This document shows positions 8,603-14,290 of a stretch of DNA of 36,525 bases, piece after piece. Within the stretch, counting starts at the first letter, position 1, and each line of letters starts with the position of its first letter. The notes beneath the pieces were generated by a model. That model worked only from the letters and a program-made list of their open reading frames with translations, did not search any database and was not told the origin of the DNA. Origin of the DNA: CAVTWJ01 sp964525605 (GTDB lineage: Bacteria; Oederibacteriota; Muellerivitia; Muellerivitales; Muellerivitaceae); contig CAZGKT010000036.1 of assembly GCA_964525605.1 (NCBI GenBank), positions 1 through 36,525 on the forward strand, given 5' to 3'. The position numbers and the translations under genes are program-made.

Positions 8603-8632
8603 TTGTCCATGACGGGGCCCCGTCGTGGACAA
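8603..8632. repeat. Palindromic element copy 1
   Basis: A 30-bp palindrome, 8 bases after the FliG-like gene. The left arm TTGTCCATGACGGGG and right arm CCCCGTCGTGGACAA match at 14 of 15 positions. Degenerate copies occur at 10195, 10518, 11273, 12303 and 13184, each just after a gene end. There is no T-run, so it is not a standard terminator; a REP-like element or a recombination site would fit. Confidence 0.85.
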
Positions 8633-8676
8633 AGAAATGACAACGGTTTGGCTATCGAAAATGCTGGAGTAGATGG

Positions 8677-8862
8677 ATGAAAAAAACATTAAACGAAAAA
8701 GGCGTTATGGCTCCGGGTCCTGGCGGTACGAACCCGATGCCGATGTCGATGTTTGGCTTTATTCTAGGGTTCGTCATCATGGGTATTTACGGACTGATGT
8801 CTAAAATCTTCGCGGGACACTGGCCTTCCGGAAGATATAAGGGAGCCTTGAAGTATTTTTAG
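8677..8862 (+). CDS. Small single-pass membrane protein, 61 residues
   Basis: No family recognised. A basic N-terminus and a Gly/Pro/Met-rich stretch (residues 11-24) precede one hydrophobic helix at about 25-45 and a short basic tail. GGAG stands about 9 bases ahead of the ATG. It sits alone between a palindrome copy and the 72-residue gene in the island. The size and layout would fit a small toxin-like or regulatory membrane peptide, but nothing specific shows this. Confidence 0.5.
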   Translation: MKKTLNEKGVMAPGPGGTNPMPMSMFGFILGFVIMGIYGLMSKIFAGHWPSGRYKGALKYF

Positions 8863-8973
8863 GGATTGTTGGTAGCTATATCCTGGCATGGGTCATTGAC
8901 ACGGCGGTTCATAAAATAATGAAAGTTGAACAAGATATTTAATGCTCGATAAGGTTTTCGATTCACTGGATAG

Positions 8974-9245
8974 AGAGAATGGCTTGATAACTTGGGGACC
9001 TGAATAGGGAGGCGTTTATGATTATCGAAACAGCAATCATCACATTGGAATTTGACCCGGTTCATGTGGTGGCCAAGGTCACCCGAGTCGCCAATCCGGC
9101 CGGACGTTATAAAGTGGGGGATGTGATCCGAGGCAAAAGCGCCGACGGCGCCAAATTTGGCTATAACTTTTCCATCAAAAACGAAGCCGGGGAAGTGATT
9201 TTAAAGACGGATACGGTGAAAAAAGTAACCGTCTAAAATTTCAAA
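8974..9245 (+). repeat. 272-bp direct repeat, copy A
   Basis: Identical to 10232-10503 except for two third-codon-position differences. It covers 44 bases of leader, the ribosome binding site, the whole 72-residue gene and 9 bases after its stop. A further partial copy of its end is at 13118-13170. Confidence 0.95.
9018..9236 (+). CDS. 72-residue hypothetical protein, copy A
   Basis: No family recognised. ATG 9018 follows AGGGAGG. The product is probably a small beta barrel: alternating hydrophobic residues and turns such as NPAG, SADG and NEAG, with GRYKVGDVI resembling OB-fold/TRAM-type sequences. No signal peptide or membrane segment. The identical protein is encoded at 10276-10494 and its last 18 residues are left at 13118-13170. 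Two silent changes between the copies mean recent duplication or ongoing gene conversion. Its copies bracket the AT-rich genes at 9271-10192, which suggests those arrived between duplicates. Confidence 0.75.
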   Translation: MIIETAIITLEFDPVHVVAKVTRVANPAGRYKVGDVIRGKSADGAKFGYNFSIKNEAGEVILKTDTVKKVTV

Positions 9246-9270
9246 CGGGAGACTATAAAAAAGGACATTA

Positions 9271-9561
9271 ATGAATATTCCCGAAGCGACAGGAATTCTT
9301 TCAGAAAAAATAAAACTTTTAAGAAACCTTTCTTATTCAACGTTGTTGGAATATCAGGACTGCAAAAAGCACGAAAGTTTGGAAATCACTGGGATGTCAG
9401 GCGTGAAATATTATGTTGAAATTCAATCCTTTTGGGACGACAAACCAAATGAAAATCTCAGAGTAATGGTCGAGATATACGATAGTGGTATAAGGTCTCT
9501 AGCCCCACTAACGAAAACCTTTATTATTTCTCCATCTGGTTCATTTTGTGGGGAACCATGA
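9271..9561 (+). CDS. Small hypothetical protein, 96 residues
   Basis: The product resembles, from memory, a family of about 95-residue uncharacterised proteins with a YxVEIQxFWDD motif, a central LRVMVEI strand and a closing IxxPSGSFxGE. Here these are YYVEIQSFWDD (residues 48-58) and IISPSGSFCGEP at the end. Soluble alpha/beta composition with no signal. The ribosome binding site is poor (GGGAGA about 17 bases ahead; AAAAAAGGAC nearer). AT-rich and 13 bases ahead of the next AT-rich gene, so the two likely travel together. Possibly an immunity- or partner-type protein; function unknown. Confidence 0.6.
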   Translation: MNIPEATGILSEKIKLLRNLSYSTLLEYQDCKKHESLEITGMSGVKYYVEIQSFWDDKPNENLRVMVEIYDSGIRSLAPLTKTFIISPSGSFCGEP

Positions 9562-9574
9562 AAAGGGGGATTGA

Positions 9575-10192
9575 ATGTCATTTCATGCTTTTCTGATGGT
9601 AAAGATTTTAGATTTAGGATTTTGTACGGCTTATTTTTTATATTTTGCATTGAGAAGTTTCATTACAAAAAAACCCTTCCTGTTTTCCACGAGATGGTTT
9701 TTTGTTTTTCTTTTATTATTATTTCTTCCCTACTGCATCCCGGATCATGTTTCGACAGAATTAAACGATATCAGCTTGGCTAGTTGGATCATTATTATCA
9801 TGAGTTTGTTTGTGTTTTCATTTTTATGGAAAGTTTTTAACGGATATACGGTGTATGGAATTACTGAGGAATCTTTTAGGGAATCACTACTTTCAGCTTT
9901 CAAAAAATCCAACCTCAAACACAAAGAAAATATCATCGGATTTCACTTTAAATCCTACGACGCGGTATTAAAAGCTACGTTTTCCATGGGAAGAGGACGA
10001 ATAAGAATGAGGGATAAATATTCAGAAGAATTACTTGAGAAAATCGTACCCCTTTTAAAAAAAGAATTGGAGAAGCCGAGTGTTGAATTCAGCCCAAGTC
10101 CGGCTTTGTTTTCTTTTGGGATATCCGTTTTTTTACTAATTGATTTAGTAACCGATATTTTTTTATTTCCAAAACTAGCAAATCTTTTATAG
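9575..10192 (+). CDS. Multi-pass membrane protein of unknown function
   Basis: The product is 205 residues from ATG 9575, preceded by GGGGG. Three hydrophobic segments lie near residues 7-30, 40-58 and 67-88, then a soluble middle part (YTVYGITEESFRESLLSAFK to ELLEKIVPLLKKEL, about 92-165), and a last hydrophobic helix at about 178-200. The middle part looks like a small alpha/beta domain on the cytoplasmic side. Much AT-richer than the flanking repeats, suggesting foreign origin. It pairs with the 96-residue gene 13 bases upstream; a palindrome copy follows its stop by 2 bases. No family recognised. Confidence 0.6.
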   Translation: MSFHAFLMVKILDLGFCTAYFLYFALRSFITKKPFLFSTRWFFVFLLLLFLPYCIPDHVSTELNDISLASWIIIIMSLFVFSFLWKVFNGYTVYGITEESFRESLLSAFKKSNLKHKENIIGFHFKSYDAVLKATFSMGRGRIRMRDKYSEELLEKIVPLLKKELEKPSVEFSPSPALFSFGISVFLLIDLVTDIFLFPKLANLL

Positions 10193-10194
10193 CC

Positions 10195-10224
10195 ATATCC
10201 GCGACGGGAACCCGTCCTGGACAA
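10195..10224. repeat. Palindromic element copy 2
   Basis: The core GACGGG / CCCGTC (10203-10208, 10211-10216) has a degenerate left end (TATCC) and an intact right end (GGACAA). It starts 2 bases after the stop of the membrane protein gene and ends 7 bases before direct repeat copy B. Confidence 0.7.
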
Positions 10225-10231
10225 CGAAAAA

Positions 10232-10503
10232 AGAGAATGGCTTGATAACTTGGGGACCTGAATAGGGAGGCGTTTATGATTATCGAAACAGCAATCATCA
10301 CATTGGAATTTGACCCGGTTCATGTGGTGGCCAAGGTCACCCGAGTCGCCAATCCGGCCGGACGTTATAAAGTGGGGGATGTGATCCGAGGCAAAAGCGC
10401 CGACGGCGCCAAATTTGGTTATAACTTTTCCATCAAAAACGAAGCCGGGGAAGTGATTTTAAAGACCGATACGGTGAAAAAAGTAACCGTCTAAAATTTC
10501 AAA
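10232..10503 (+). repeat. 272-bp direct repeat, copy B
   Basis: Second copy of 8974-9245, with two silent differences, again including leader, ribosome binding site and gene. Unlike copy A it is followed by a palindrome element (10518-10546). Confidence 0.95.
10276..10494 (+). CDS. 72-residue hypothetical protein, copy B
   Basis: Encodes the same protein as 9018-9236; the DNA differs at two third-codon positions only. AGGGAGG precedes the ATG. The leader is also duplicated, so both copies should be expressed alike if the promoter lies within it. Followed 23 bases later by palindrome copy 3; the partial third copy (13118-13170) is followed by a similar palindrome variant, so gene end and palindrome moved together. 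Function unknown. Confidence 0.75.
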   Translation: MIIETAIITLEFDPVHVVAKVTRVANPAGRYKVGDVIRGKSADGAKFGYNFSIKNEAGEVILKTDTVKKVTV

Positions 10504-10517
10504 AAGAGAACATTGGG

Positions 10518-10546
10518 TTTTCCTTGCGGGCACCCATCGTGGACAA
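10518..10546. repeat. Palindromic element copy 3
   Basis: A degenerate form: left TTTTCCTTGCGGG, right ACCCATCGTGGACAA. The right half keeps the consensus. It shares its altered left half (TTTTCCTT, G or A, CGGG) with the element at 13184-13212, and both follow a copy of the 72-residue gene end. Confidence 0.65.
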
Positions 10547-10598
10547 AACAAAATGGGGTATGCCTGATATTTCTCCGGATTGCCCCCGCCTCCAAGTT

Positions 10599-10628
10599 TT
10601 GTTAAAGTATGGCAAGTCGTGCCATACT
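10599..10628 (+). promoter_or_regulatory. Probable vapBC promoter and operator
   Basis: The perfect inverted repeat AGTATGGCA (10606-10614) / TGCCATACT (10620-10628) with a 5-base spacer ends 13 bases before the antitoxin start. A possible -35 TTGTTA (10599-10604) and -10 CATACT (10623-10628), 18 bases apart, place the repeat over the promoter. Type II antitoxins bind such sites to repress their own operon. Confidence 0.7.
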
Positions 10629-10641
10629 ATTGGAGGAAGAA

Positions 10642-10839
10642 ATGAAAATCACAACCCATATCGACGAGGATCTCTTAAAACAAGCGCAGCGGAAATCGGG
10701 TATCGTTTCCCAAAGGGAAGTCTTGGAAATGGGATTGCGCAACTTGTTGGCGGATATTCAAAGAAAAAGTTTCGTGAAGGATTTCGATAAATTCCGCCTG
10801 GATCTCACCCCCAAGTCCCTTAAAGAATCCAGAAATTGA
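10642..10839 (+). CDS. vapB: VapB-type antitoxin
   Basis: The product is 65 residues from ATG 10642, chosen for GGAGG six bases ahead; a longer frame to 10609 would overlap the operator palindrome. The N-terminus MKITTHIDEDLLKQAQ is a ribbon-helix-helix DNA-binding strand and helix as in the VapB/DUF2191 group. The basic C-terminal part (from about residue 40) should wrap the toxin. It should neutralise the VapC encoded directly downstream and repress its own promoter through the inverted repeat at 10606-10628. Its stop overlaps the toxin start (TTGA), implying translational coupling. Confidence 0.85.
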   Translation: MKITTHIDEDLLKQAQRKSGIVSQREVLEMGLRNLLADIQRKSFVKDFDKFRLDLTPKSLKESRN

Positions 10840-11270
10840 ATCAGCTTTACCTGATTGACAGCTCTGCGTGGATTTTCACTTTAGGGCCGCATCCTCTTGA
10901 AGTGATTCGGGCAAGGGTTGAACATTTGGTTGAAAACAACCTGGCCGCTATCACCTCGCCTATTTTTTTCGAGCTAGTTTCATCAGAAAAAAACCATTCC
11001 CAATCAGCTCGATTGGCGGCCCATTTATCGGCTCTTCACCCTTACCCTTTATTGCCGGGTGAGTGGGCCGAGGCGGCCGAATGGACGAGGGAACATCGCC
11101 AAAAAGGGCATAAATTAAAAACAGTTGACGCTCTGATCGCTTATAAGGCGTACAAACACCGCCTGACCCTTGTTCACGCGGATGCGGACCTGGATCGAAT
11201 TGCCGCTTATGCCCATTTTGAAGTGGAAAGTTATGTCAGGCATGCCCGCTCCGGTCATCGGAGCGAATAA
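10836..11270 (+). CDS. vapC: VapC-type PIN-domain ribonuclease toxin
   Basis: The product is 144 residues, a PIN domain. The acidic metal-binding set is complete: Asp8 in LIDSSAW, Glu46 in FFELVS, Asp98 in TVDALIA, and Asp116/Asp118 in HADADLD. An active Mg-dependent RNase acting on tRNA or rRNA is therefore expected. It starts with TTG overlapping the antitoxin stop, so its synthesis probably depends on antitoxin translation and stays lower. The last residues (HARSGHRSE) look like a loose tail. The stop lies 2 bases ahead of palindrome copy 4. Confidence 0.9.
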   Translation: MNQLYLIDSSAWIFTLGPHPLEVIRARVEHLVENNLAAITSPIFFELVSSEKNHSQSARLAAHLSALHPYPLLPGEWAEAAEWTREHRQKGHKLKTVDALIAYKAYKHRLTLVHADADLDRIAAYAHFEVESYVRHARSGHRSE

Positions 11271-11272
11271 GG

Positions 11273-11302
11273 TTGTCCGCGACGGGGACCCGGATTGGTC
11301 AA
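11273..11302. repeat. Palindromic element copy 4
   Basis: The left arm TTGTCCGCGACGGGG matches the consensus fully; the right arm, ACCCG then GATTGGTCAA, has four changes but keeps the 30-bp length. It starts 2 bases after the vapC stop. Confidence 0.75.
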
Positions 11303-11354
11303 GTCCGGAAAGGGAAAGTGTATGATCGAAGCTTATTGGTTTGGGGGGTGTCCT

Positions 11355-12011
11355 ATGAAGTTTCGTGTCTTGTTTCTTCTATCGGTTTTAGTCTTTGCCG
11401 CTGGCGGGCCCGCTTTTTCACAATACATGGGTTTTCGGCATGGAGCTCAGGACAACGCCGTCCCCAAGCCCATCCTCGGATTCAACGCCGCAGATTATCC
11501 TCTCTTGGCGGGAGGGTTGGCCGTAGAAACCCGGGACTTGGGCAAGCTTCACCCGGGGCGCGGCTTGGTCCTTTGGATGAAGAACGCGAAGAAAATCGAA
11601 ATTGCGGAATACATATCCTGCCCGGATAACGTTAATGGGAGCAATTACAGCGGGGAAATATACGCCTCGCTCCTGGACACGCAAAGCCACCGAGTACTCC
11701 AAACACTTTACTTCGACATGACCAACATGGAGGGCAACTCCCTTCCATTCCGCATCACCAGCGGCCTTTATTCCACACACGGAACGGCCAACGCGCTGGG
11801 GGAAAAGGAAACGGTGTTGCTCGACCCGGTTCAACTTGATCCTGATCCCACTTGCGAGGTATACGCTTTTTATGAGGACCCGGGGGGGTGTTTCTGCCCC
11901 GACGTCTTTCCCTTTGGCTACGATCTTAAGACGGACAAGTTTTCCGCTTCAAGGAGGTTGGTTACAGTGTCGGGGAAGAGGAGGGCGGAAGGACTGAATG
12001 GGAATTCATGA
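11355..12011 (+). CDS. Secreted hypothetical protein, 5' part of a frameshifted gene
   Basis: The product is 218 residues from ATG 11355 after GGGGGG. A signal peptide ends at PAFS (residue 22). The mature part (SQYMGFRHGAQDN onward) is probably beta-rich with four Cys (ISCPDN, PTCEVY, GGCFCPD). The last 23 residues (ASRRLVTVSGKRRAEG...) look unlike the rest. In the +2 frame the same DNA gives FRFKEVGYSVGEEEGGRTEW, running without a stop into the next open frame. One T missing from the run at 11940-11943 would join the two into a 312-residue protein. So this is likely one gene broken by a frameshift or sequencing error. Periplasmic or surface location; function unknown. Confidence 0.7.
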   Translation: MKFRVLFLLSVLVFAAGGPAFSQYMGFRHGAQDNAVPKPILGFNAADYPLLAGGLAVETRDLGKLHPGRGLVLWMKNAKKIEIAEYISCPDNVNGSNYSGEIYASLLDTQSHRVLQTLYFDMTNMEGNSLPFRITSGLYSTHGTANALGEKETVLLDPVQLDPDPTCEVYAFYEDPGGCFCPDVFPFGYDLKTDKFSASRRLVTVSGKRRAEGLNGNS

Positions 12012-12292
12012 CGGAACTTTACTTTGAGGTCATTGGGGCCCCCGGGAAAAAGGTCTACGATTTTTCCAGTTCGATCGGTCACGGGTCCGATGTTTTCACC
12101 TTGCACAGGTTCAAATACGACCGCAAGCTCCGCACCTTTTATGGGATCAACGTGGATGTTCCGGATGATGACAAGCACAACGAGCTTTATCTCGATAAGG
12201 TAAGGCACTTGACCCCTGCTGCTCGCCTCTATTTGGACAATGTATGGAAAGAGAAGAAACCCCAACCGCAAGCGGGAAACGGTAAGAACTGA
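12008..12292 (+). CDS. 3' part of the frameshifted secreted protein gene
   Basis: Read alone it is 94 residues from ATG 12008, overlapping the previous stop (ATGA). The frame is open back to about 11930 and the upstream codons look coding (KEVGYSVGEEE), so the ATG is probably internal and this is the C-terminal third of the preceding protein. It has no signal of its own. The sequence is soluble, with YDFSSSIGHGSDVFTLHRFK and a Pro/Gln/Lys-rich end. Palindrome copy 5 begins 10 bases after the stop. A true separate coupled gene remains possible. Confidence 0.6.
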   Translation: MTELYFEVIGAPGKKVYDFSSSIGHGSDVFTLHRFKYDRKLRTFYGINVDVPDDDKHNELYLDKVRHLTPAARLYLDNVWKEKKPQPQAGNGKN

Positions 12293-12302
12293 CGAGAACG
12301 AG

Positions 12303-12332
12303 CTGTCCACGACGGGGACCTGTCGTAAACAA
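12303..12332. repeat. Palindromic element copy 5
   Basis: Left CTGTCCACGACGGGG, right ACCTGTCGTAAACAA: 30 bp with four changes from the consensus. It lies 10 bases after a gene end and 44 bases before the next start. Confidence 0.75.
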
Positions 12333-12376
12333 GGTCTAAGCTATATAAGTGCTGATTAATAGAAGGGGTTGGGTAT

Positions 12377-13060
12377 ATGAAAAAGAATATATTTTTGCTT
12401 TTGGCAATACTTGGAATAACCCTCGGCGCATCCGATGGTTTTGCCCAATTTCAGAACGATCCATTCAATCTGGTCCAAATTGAATTCGGGGACAACTATT
12501 ACGGCCAATCGATCGAAATAAACTATTCGAGAAAAATGATCGACCACTTTTGGGCCAATCTTTCGCTGGAAACCGGGAGTTTTTCCCTGGCGCTCAATTC
12601 CGGCTCGGACTTCTTGTTTTACGACAATGGACCTATCTCCAACTATCATTTTGGCCTGAGCATCCAAGACGTGGACACCTTTTGGATTTCTTATTGCCGC
12701 AATGAAACCGAGGAATTTCGGATTCTCAACTCCTTGGGTGTCGGCGTTTCTTATTACGACCTGACGTATCATTTGACCGACCAGCACGTGGGCAGTACCG
12801 ATCTTTACCAGGGGCAAAAGGATATTTCCGCTTTCGCCCTCTACACCGACCTTCATTTGCTGGACTATATCCCCGCCCATGACCAGCTGGTCTTTTCGCT
12901 GGGCGTCAAATGCAACACGTCCTTCTTGCCCAGTCCGCAGACCGTGATCATCAAAGACAACGCCGGAAACGTGGGTAGCGCCACGATGGCCTCCTCGAAC
13001 GGCGGACCGATCATGTTTCCCTATTTAGAAGTTTTTCTGGGAGTCGGGCGATATTTTTGA
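12377..13060 (+). CDS. Outer-membrane beta-barrel-like protein
   Basis: The product is 227 residues. The signal peptide MKKNIFLLLAILGITLGASD ends near GFA (residue 23). The mature part is built of alternating strands with aromatic girdles (YYGQSIEINYSRKMIDHFW, FWANLSLETGSFSLALNSG) and ends YLEVFLGVGRYF, the terminal Phe typical of BAM substrates. An 8-stranded barrel in the outer membrane is inferred. AAGGGG stands about 11 bases ahead of the ATG. Its last 25 codons recur in mutated form at 13201-13278 after a fragment of the 72-residue gene, evidence of recombination. Family and ligand unknown. Confidence 0.75.
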   Translation: MKKNIFLLLAILGITLGASDGFAQFQNDPFNLVQIEFGDNYYGQSIEINYSRKMIDHFWANLSLETGSFSLALNSGSDFLFYDNGPISNYHFGLSIQDVDTFWISYCRNETEEFRILNSLGVGVSYYDLTYHLTDQHVGSTDLYQGQKDISAFALYTDLHLLDYIPAHDQLVFSLGVKCNTSFLPSPQTVIIKDNAGNVGSATMASSNGGPIMFPYLEVFLGVGRYF

Positions 13061-13117
13061 GAATGGACGCAAGCGTGTCCCAGGGCAAATTGTAAGTTTT
13101 CCAATCGGGAGACCTGT

Positions 13118-13170
13118 AACGAAGCCGGGGAAGTGATTTTAAAGACGGATACGGTGAAAAAAGTAACCGT
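13118..13170 (+). pseudogene. Fragment of the 72-residue gene (third copy)
   Basis: Contains the last 18 codons of the gene present at 9018 and 10276 (NEAGEVILKTDTVKKVTV), identical in DNA to copy A. The usual stop is replaced by TATCATAA. No start or ribosome binding site remains. Confidence 0.9.
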
Positions 13171-13183
13171 ATCATAATTAGGT

Positions 13184-13212
13184 TTTTCCTTACGGGACCC
13201 GCTATGGCGACC
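13184..13212. repeat. Palindromic element copy 6 (degenerate)
   Basis: TTTTCCTTACGGG followed by ACCCGCTATGGCGA. The left half matches the variant at 10518. The right half has decayed and runs into the barrel-gene fragment. Confidence 0.5.
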
Positions 13213-13278
13213 CCGAATGGCGGATCGATCATGTTTTCTTATTTGGAAGTTTTCCTGGGCACGGAGCGTTATTTTTAA
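13201..13278 (+). pseudogene. Fragment of the outer-membrane protein 3' end
   Basis: Repeats the end of the gene at 12377-13060: NGGSIMFSYLEVFLG then TERYF and a stop, against NGGPIMFPYLEVFLG then VGRYF. It directly follows the fragment of the 72-residue gene, so 13118-13278 is a chimera of two neighbours. Confidence 0.85.
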
Positions 13279-13457
13279 TGGGTTGAGACGCTTTGAATAG
13301 AGTTTATCCCACGAATTTTCTTTGCTTATTTATTAAAGCTTTATACCGCTTTTACCTACCCCCTTCAATTTGGCGTCCTAGGAGCGCATGGGGACGGGAA
13401 TGAAAGGCCTTTGGAAGGATATGACAGGTTCACCACGGGATGCCTTCGGGCAGTCTT

Positions 13458-13517
13458 AAAAAGGGAATCATGGCTGACGACGGCGAAGGGTTTAAAGGCG
13501 ATAAAGAAGCCCGTTAG
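13458..13517 (+). pseudogene. Degenerate 3' end of an acyl-CoA dehydrogenase gene
   Basis: Translates to KKGIMADDGEGFKGDKEAR and a stop, matching the last residues of the gene at 6033-7925 (KGIIVDDGEGFKGKK). The longest exact DNA match is GAAGGGTTTAA. It lies at the far end of the accessory island whose near end is the intact gene's 3' end. Confidence 0.65.
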
Positions 13518-13571
13518 CTGAAAAGGGATTGGCCATCGAAACTGTACTTTGAACGATCCTCTTGAGGGTTC

Positions 13572-13612
13572 CCATCGACCGTGATAACGTATGACGATAG
13601 GACTATCGATGG
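13572..13612 (+). promoter_or_regulatory. Nested inverted repeats, probable operator
   Basis: The inner arms CGATAG (13595-13600) / CTATCG (13603-13608) and outer arms CCATCGA (13572-13578) / TCGATGG (13606-13612) end 7 bases before the antitoxin start and overlap its ribosome binding site region. They fit an autoregulatory site for the AbrB-type antitoxin. Confidence 0.5.
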
Positions 13613-13619
13613 AGGACTT

Positions 13620-13829
13620 ATGAGCACGGTGACCGTTTCCCCCAAATATCAGGTGGTCATCCCGGAATTGGTCCGCAAGGGCATGAAAATAAAGCCCGGG
13701 CAAAAATTCGACGTCATCGAATTCGAAGGCTGCCTGGAATTCGTGCCGCTCAAGGACATTCGTTCCCTGAGGGGCTCCCTCAAGGGCATTGATACGGATG
13801 TTCCCCGGGACCGGGATGAGCGCGTATGA
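13620..13829 (+). CDS. AbrB/MazE-like (SpoVT-AbrB) antitoxin
   Basis: The product is 69 residues from ATG 13620, chosen for GGAGG seven bases ahead. MSTVTVSPKYQVVIPELVRK followed by KPGQKFDVI is the swapped-hairpin AbrB DNA-binding fold, in which VSPKYQVVIP is the hallmark strand-turn. The C-terminal 25 residues, acidic and basic mixed (GIDTDVPRDRDERV), should bind the toxin. It pairs with the PIN toxin whose ATG overlaps its stop (ATGA). It should repress its own operon through the inverted repeats just upstream. Confidence 0.9.
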   Translation: MSTVTVSPKYQVVIPELVRKGMKIKPGQKFDVIEFEGCLEFVPLKDIRSLRGSLKGIDTDVPRDRDERV

Positions 13830-14200
13830 ACGTGGTGGATTCCTCCGCCTGGCTGGAATATTTCGCGGGGGGGCCCAACGCCGGGTTCTTCGCCCCCGCC
13901 ATTGAAGACCCGAAACACCTGGTCGTGCCTTCCATCTGCCTCTACGAGGTTTTTAAATCCCTTCTGCGTCAAAGCGGCAAAAAGGAAGCCTTGGAAAAGA
14001 CCGCGGCTATGCGGCAGGGGTTGGTGGTGGATTTAACGGCTTCCCTTTCGATCCGGGCGGCTTCCCTCAGCTTGAAACACACGCTTCCCATGGCCGACAG
14101 CATCATCCTGGCAACCGCAAAAGCCCACGAAGCGAAGGTTTGGACCCAAGACTCCGACTTTGAGGGACTTTCTGATGTTAAATACCGCAATAAAAAATAA
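13826..14200 (+). CDS. vapC: VapC-type PIN-domain ribonuclease toxin
   Basis: The product is 124 residues. The complete PIN acidic set is visible: Asp5 in VVDSSAW, Glu41 in LYEVFK, Asp91 in MADSIILA, and Asp109/Asp111 in WTQDSDF. An Mg-dependent RNase held by the AbrB-type antitoxin is expected. The start overlaps the antitoxin stop by four bases. It is more compact than the island's other PIN toxin (10836-11270), which pairs with a ribbon-helix-helix antitoxin; the two modules are unrelated in their antitoxins and so were acquired separately. Confidence 0.92.
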   Translation: MNVVDSSAWLEYFAGGPNAGFFAPAIEDPKHLVVPSICLYEVFKSLLRQSGKKEALEKTAAMRQGLVVDLTASLSIRAASLSLKHTLPMADSIILATAKAHEAKVWTQDSDFEGLSDVKYRNKK

Positions 14201-14290
14201 GGTTATGATGAAGTCGATGAGCGGTTTATTGGTATGCCTGGGGTTTATCCTGAGAGTGAGAAATCGAAAAAAGTCTATTGAGGCCCAGGT

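Larger units (their letters stand above)
13279..13619. other. Intergenic stretch with decayed fragments
   Basis: No intact gene. It holds an AT-rich stretch (13310-13350), the acyl-CoA dehydrogenase tail fragment (13458-13517) and the upstream region of the AbrB/PIN module. The rest shows nothing I recognise. Confidence 0.6.

Noticed and set aside
10524..10790. Open frame overlapping vapB
   Set aside because: The frame overlaps the operator and vapB in another frame. VapB has a recognisable fold, ribosome binding site and toxin partner.
8603..12332. Integron attC sites for the palindrome array
   Set aside because: attC sites begin with RYYYAAC and end with GTTRRRY. These elements begin with TTGTCC and end with GGACAA, are perfect short palindromes without the unpaired bases of attC, and no integron integrase is present.
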